Part shown: in pieces, positions 6,080 through 8,947 of the stretch
Layout: every line of letters starts with the position of its first letter
How positions within the stretch are numbered: the first letter of the stretch is position 1
Assembly: GCA_910577155.1 (NCBI GenBank)
Contig: CAJTMS010000008.1
Span: 1-8,947, forward strand
DNA length: 8,947 nt
Direction of reading: 5' to 3'
From: an uncultured Mailhella sp.
GTDB lineage: Bacteria; Desulfobacterota; Desulfovibrionia; Desulfovibrionales; Desulfovibrionaceae
The notes under the pieces: model-generated
Database searches by the model: none
The model's input: the letters and a program-made list of their open reading frames with translations, nothing else
What the model was told of the DNA's origin: nothing
Position numbers and translations under genes: made by a program

Positions 6080-6097
6080 ACATGTAAGCATTAATTT

Positions 6098-6343
6098 TTA
6101 ATCGTCAATAAGGTTTTTTTGTAAATCTTCGTCTTCACGGACAGGAATGTAATAATCAAGGTTTTCCGGAAGGATCTTACCGGCAGCAATTTCGCGGAGC
6201 GCGGTTACGCATTCTTTATTTTTTGTATTGATAAGAGGTTCATACCCTTGACGGAATTGATGTACACGTTTAATTGCCATTTGCACAAGTAAAAAGCGGT
6301 TGCTGATACGTTCCTGACAATCTTCAATAGTAATACGAGCCAT
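6098..6343 (-). CDS. rpoZ: DNA-directed RNA polymerase omega subunit
   Basis: The 81-aa protein is the small omega subunit, which helps assemble RNA polymerase by holding the beta' subunit. The sequence MARITIEDCQERISNRFLLVQMAIKRVHQFRQG and the following VTALREIAAGKI block are the conserved core, and the length is normal. The ATG is preceded by GAGGA with a short AT spacer. A strong sigma70-type promoter lies about 75-100 bases upstream. dnaJ follows on the same strand after 119 bases. The protein looks most like the omega subunits of Desulfovibrio-type bacteria, the main taxonomic hint in this window. Confidence 0.95.
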   Translation of the reverse strand: MARITIEDCQERISNRFLLVQMAIKRVHQFRQGYEPLINTKNKECVTALREIAAGKILPENLDYYIPVREDEDLQKNLIDD

Positions 6344-6416
6344 ATTTTCCTCTTTTTGTAAAAGTGGTTTATTTTGTCCCCAAAAGAATTGAGGGTATTC
6401 TTCAAGAAAGAAAATA

Positions 6417-6446
6417 AATATAATTCTTAATCTTTTTGCTTGTCAA
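6417..6446 (-). promoter_or_regulatory. Sigma70-type promoter of rpoZ-dnaJ
   Basis: On the minus strand TTGACA (6446-6441) and TATATT (6422-6417) are separated by 18 bases. The predicted transcript start is about 65 bases upstream of the rpoZ ATG. The promoter lies in the 145-base gap after the restriction-modification gene, and no terminator separates the two. Confidence 0.7.
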
Positions 6447-6488
6447 GTTAAGTTTTCGGATGATGTAAGATGAAAATATTTGTACTTT

Positions 6489-8828
6489 CTATTTAAGAAA
6501 TTCGTATTTAAATAATTCAGGAACAAGATGAGTGAGATAATATTCTCGCATAATTGATTTAAATTCCCTTATAGCATTATTTAAATCTCCATATTTAGGT
6601 ATATTTTTAGGATTGCCTTTTGCATCAAAACCGGATTGAATTTTTATATTAATTTCCTCATCAATTTGGTATAATCCGTATTTATATTTTGGATTATATT
6701 CATCTGCTTTTTTTGCCAATGACAATATAGTATTCCATTTTTCCAAAATAGATGATTCTTTTTCGGTTAATTTGCAGCCATTATATATGAATTCATTAAA
6801 TTTTTCTTGAGCATATGTGCCATTATCAAAGCATAATTCATTATGGTAGACAATGCCGTTTTTATCAGTGAGAGAGCGTAAATGGGCATAATGGGTTAAA
6901 CATGTCCAAAAAAATGTTTTAAATAAAAAATTGGATAAGCTGCCCGTTTTGACATCGTTTATATATGCATCAGCTTTGTCTCCTGATTTCATAATCATAG
7001 ACATGACTTTCCAGTTATTATCATTATCCGTGTATCGTGACGCTGCAAATAAAGGGAGTTTTTCAAGAAAATTATCTTTTCTTAAATAAAATCCATGTCC
7101 GTTATAGGCGCCAAATCTTAAGAGCATAGAGCAATAGCGGGGATTATCAAAAGTATTTTTATACGCAACAAGATAGCCTATGATATTACTATTGCTGATG
7201 GGAGTAATTCCAACTGGCGGCTTATTTGATATGGTTCCGTTTATTTCGCAGACAAGACCATTTTTAATATCATTGCTGAATATTCTATTGTCAAAATATT
7301 TATCACTAAAAGCAGAATATACTTTTTTTACTGAAAGAGTATTTTCGGCAACCGGTTTGTTTTCGATGATATTAATCGCTTGTAAAGAGATTTCATTACA
7401 TTCTGTATCTTCCTCATTACTCCATAATGCACACATAATGCAGGAAGCTGATGCATGAAAATGTTTTTTATTGAATGCGTATCCCTCTATAAATTTTTTC
7501 GATATGAGGTGTTGTGATTTCCAATATTTTACCGGAGCAAAAACAATATAACTATCTGATTTTTGCCTTAAAAAATATTTGAATGCAGACCAGATAAAGA
7601 CATTTCCCATATCATTTAAAGCAACACCTGCAACAGAATTTTTCATTTCCTGCGGAATATAATATTGTTTCCAGTCAGATTTTGTTTTTTGAATAATTGT
7701 TTTTCCTTCAATGCTTTTGGTTGCTTCAGTAGATTCAACATACGGAGGATTTTCCAATAGAATTATTGCACAATCTGGGTCGTTAATATATTTTTGTATT
7801 TCCGAAAGTTGTAAAAAGTCTTCAGATAATGCATTTGCACCTGTCAAAAATCCTTCTTCGTTGAGAGGGGGGAGGGAGGTTTTATCATAGGGAATAGGGG
7901 GAATGATACAGCGTACTCTCTTGCCAAATCTATCTTTTAAAACTATCCATTCTTTCAGTTCATATGTATTGATAATTACATGCGATAAAATTTCATCATC
8001 AAAAAACATTTCAAGGTTTCCGGTGCCGGCACATCTGTCAAGAATGATATAGTCTTTTTTCCCAGCCTCAGCTGCACGTTTTATCGCTTTTTCTACTAAA
8101 TTCGATGCAATTTTGGCATATTGCAATGGTGTGTAAAATGCCCCTAATTCTTTCTGTGTCTTAGGGTCATTAAGGATGTCCATGATGTCTGCAAAATCTG
8201 TTTCGGAGCCCTGCCATTTTTCAATAAAATCTTTTAATGTTTTTTGAGGATTTTTTAGTTCTAAAAAAAATTCTTTCTTTTCAGGCTGTTGTTTATACTC
8301 CAACGCATGGTCATAGTAAAAAGTTGACCAGCCGTAAACATTATGCTTTGTTATGTTTACTTTTACCACTTTTGGAGGCTGTTGAACAAATTGAAGAAGT
8401 GGCTGCAAACTGTTAATTGAGGATAAATCAAAAGAAATTTCTTCTGCGCAAACACCTGCCGTAAAATTTGGGATACCGTCCGAAGCTTTTAAATTTGCGT
8501 ATTCTTCGATGTTATTTATATATTCCAGATAATTTTCACTTTTGTATATATAACATTTTTGTTCGTTTTGGCTGACAAGGCATATTTTTGCAGGTACAGG
8601 AATTCCATCTCGGTTAAAACGCGCTAAATAAATGAGAGCCTGACTAAGAGCCTTTCCTTTTCCGTAACTGGTTACATTTTGTTTATGCTCAAATATAATT
8701 CCCTTTGTATATCCATCCGTACCCCTTTCAATATTGATTGTGTCAATATCATTTCCAAAAAGAGCTTTATAGAAGTTCATTTGCCATGATTTTTCATCGG
8801 ATAATACTGTATATGCTAATCTTGACAT
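6489..8828 (-). CDS. Type IIG-like restriction enzyme / N6-adenine DNA methyltransferase fusion
   Basis: The 779-aa protein looks like a single-chain restriction-modification enzyme. The N-terminus carries a PD-(D/E)xK-like nuclease signature, TDGYTKGIIFEHKQN, with D38, E47 and K49 as likely catalytic residues. A linker leads to GAFYTP (229-234), seen just before the methylase fold in many Eco57I-like enzymes. Motif I is DRCAGTGN (264-271), E290 is a likely SAM-ribose contact, and NPPY (360-363) is the N6-adenine catalytic motif. The C-terminal ~350 residues have no recognised motif and should hold target recognition. The start has AGGAG six bases upstream of ATG. The gene is AT-rich compared with rpoZ-dnaJ, which suggests horizontal transfer. 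No separate specificity or nuclease gene is visible within the window. A defence methylase without cutting activity is possible if the nuclease site is inactive. Confidence 0.85.
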   Translation of the reverse strand: MSRLAYTVLSDEKSWQMNFYKALFGNDIDTINIERGTDGYTKGIIFEHKQNVTSYGKGKALSQALIYLARFNRDGIPVPAKICLVSQNEQKCYIYKSENYLEYINNIEEYANLKASDGIPNFTAGVCAEEISFDLSSINSLQPLLQFVQQPPKVVKVNITKHNVYGWSTFYYDHALEYKQQPEKKEFFLELKNPQKTLKDFIEKWQGSETDFADIMDILNDPKTQKELGAFYTPLQYAKIASNLVEKAIKRAAEAGKKDYIILDRCAGTGNLEMFFDDEILSHVIINTYELKEWIVLKDRFGKRVRCIIPPIPYDKTSLPPLNEEGFLTGANALSEDFLQLSEIQKYINDPDCAIILLENPPYVESTEATKSIEGKTIIQKTKSDWKQYYIPQEMKNSVAGVALNDMGNVFIWSAFKYFLRQKSDSYIVFAPVKYWKSQHLISKKFIEGYAFNKKHFHASASCIMCALWSNEEDTECNEISLQAINIIENKPVAENTLSVKKVYSAFSDKYFDNRIFSNDIKNGLVCEINGTISNKPPVGITPISNSNIIGYLVAYKNTFDNPRYCSMLLRFGAYNGHGFYLRKDNFLEKLPLFAASRYTDNDNNWKVMSMIMKSGDKADAYINDVKTGSLSNFLFKTFFWTCLTHYAHLRSLTDKNGIVYHNELCFDNGTYAQEKFNEFIYNGCKLTEKESSILEKWNTILSLAKKADEYNPKYKYGLYQIDEEINIKIQSGFDAKGNPKNIPKYGDLNNAIREFKSIMREYYLTHLVPELFKYEFLK

Positions 8829-8838
8829 AGGTAACTCC

Positions 8839-8858
8839 TACTGTTCAAGATGACAGTA
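8839..8858. promoter_or_regulatory. Palindrome touching the RM gene ribosome binding site
   Basis: TACTGT (8839-8844) and ACAGTA (8853-8858) form a perfect inverted repeat with an eight-base spacer. The gene-proximal arm overlaps the first base of the AGGAG ribosome binding site (8835-8839). It could be an operator or an RNA hairpin affecting initiation. Confidence 0.4.
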
Positions 8859-8870
8859 TTAAATAATAAA

Positions 8871-8899
8871 AAATCACGCTTAAAATAATAGCGTGATTT
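8871..8899 (-). terminator. Hairpin with leftward T-run upstream of the RM gene
   Basis: AAATCACGCT (8871-8880) and AGCGTGATTT (8890-8899) form a perfect 10-bp stem around a nine-base AT loop. On the minus strand the stem runs into a T-rich stretch (TTTTTTATTATT across and after the arm), as in a rho-independent terminator. It may insulate the restriction-modification gene from leftward transcription entering from outside the window. Confidence 0.6.
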
Positions 8900-8912
8900 C
8901 TGTATAAAATTG

Positions 8913-8941
8913 TTGACAAAAATAATAAGATAAGTTATTTT
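8913..8941 (+). promoter_or_regulatory. Possible sigma70 promoter reading out of the window
   Basis: TTGACA at 8913-8918 is followed after 17 bases by TATTTT at 8936-8941, pointing rightward. It suggests a divergent gene beyond the window edge. The -35 is perfect and the -10 is weak. Confidence 0.4.
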
Positions 8942-8947
8942 AATGAG

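Noticed and set aside
5979..6097. CIRCE heat-shock operator before dnaJ.
   Set aside because: No TTAGCACTC-N9-GAGTGCTAA-like sequence is present; the repeats found are different.
7180..7458. Rightward 92-codon frame inside the restriction-modification gene.
   Set aside because: It is antisense to a well-supported long gene and has no ribosome binding site or motif.
1..8947. CRISPR array, tRNA or rRNA genes.
   Set aside because: No spaced direct-repeat series and no cloverleaf or rRNA signature was seen on either strand.

Overview
The window reads as a chromosomal segment of a deltaproteobacterium-like host, most likely in or near the Desulfovibrionales. The main clue is the RpoZ-DnaJ pair on one strand, with an RpoZ sequence of the Desulfovibrio type (begins MARITIEDCQERISNRFLLV). 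This is recognition from memory, not a search, and the genus is left open. Two base-composition classes are visible by eye: a moderate-GC core (about 2500-6350) and AT-rich flanks (1-2140 and about 6480-8947), which suggests an older host backbone flanked by acquired DNA.

Left flank (1-2138): the 3' end of an unknown rightward gene meets a 68-codon leftward ORF of unknown function. Next comes the C-terminal three quarters of an IS1595-family transposase (DDN..K catalytic set), cut off by an IS630-family insertion sequence. The IS630 element is delimited at 1069-2136 by 20-bp imperfect terminal inverted repeats (17/20) flanked by TA. Its transposase is split into two frames at a run of eight A; moving one base there restores a D..D34E protein of about 309 aa. 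The missing 5' half of the IS1595 gene is not on the other side of the IS630 element.

Gap 2139-2517: no convincing gene, but three strong inverted repeats. One of them is a good leftward rho-independent terminator, so an unannotated leftward small RNA is possible.

Core (2518-6343): a Memo-family protein (AmmeMemoRadiSam system protein B) and a PLP-dependent class I/II aminotransferase run rightward. They converge with rpoZ-dnaJ on a bidirectional terminator at 4812-4842. rpoZ has a clear sigma70-type promoter. The rpoZ-dnaJ gap carries three consecutive inverted repeats, and dnaJ lacks an obvious Shine-Dalgarno sequence.

Right flank (6489-8947): one 779-codon leftward gene encodes a fused restriction-modification protein. 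It has an N-terminal PD-(D/E)xK-like nuclease signature followed by an N6-adenine methyltransferase with a DRCAGTGN motif and NPPY, i.e. a type IIG-like enzyme. Its upstream region holds a leftward terminator-like hairpin, a small palindrome touching the ribosome binding site, and a probable rightward promoter leading out of the window.

I found no clear case for a wholly new multi-gene system. The best leads are the structured gap at 2158-2340, the restriction-modification gene with its upstream region, and the 68-codon ORF directly behind the IS1595 transposase.
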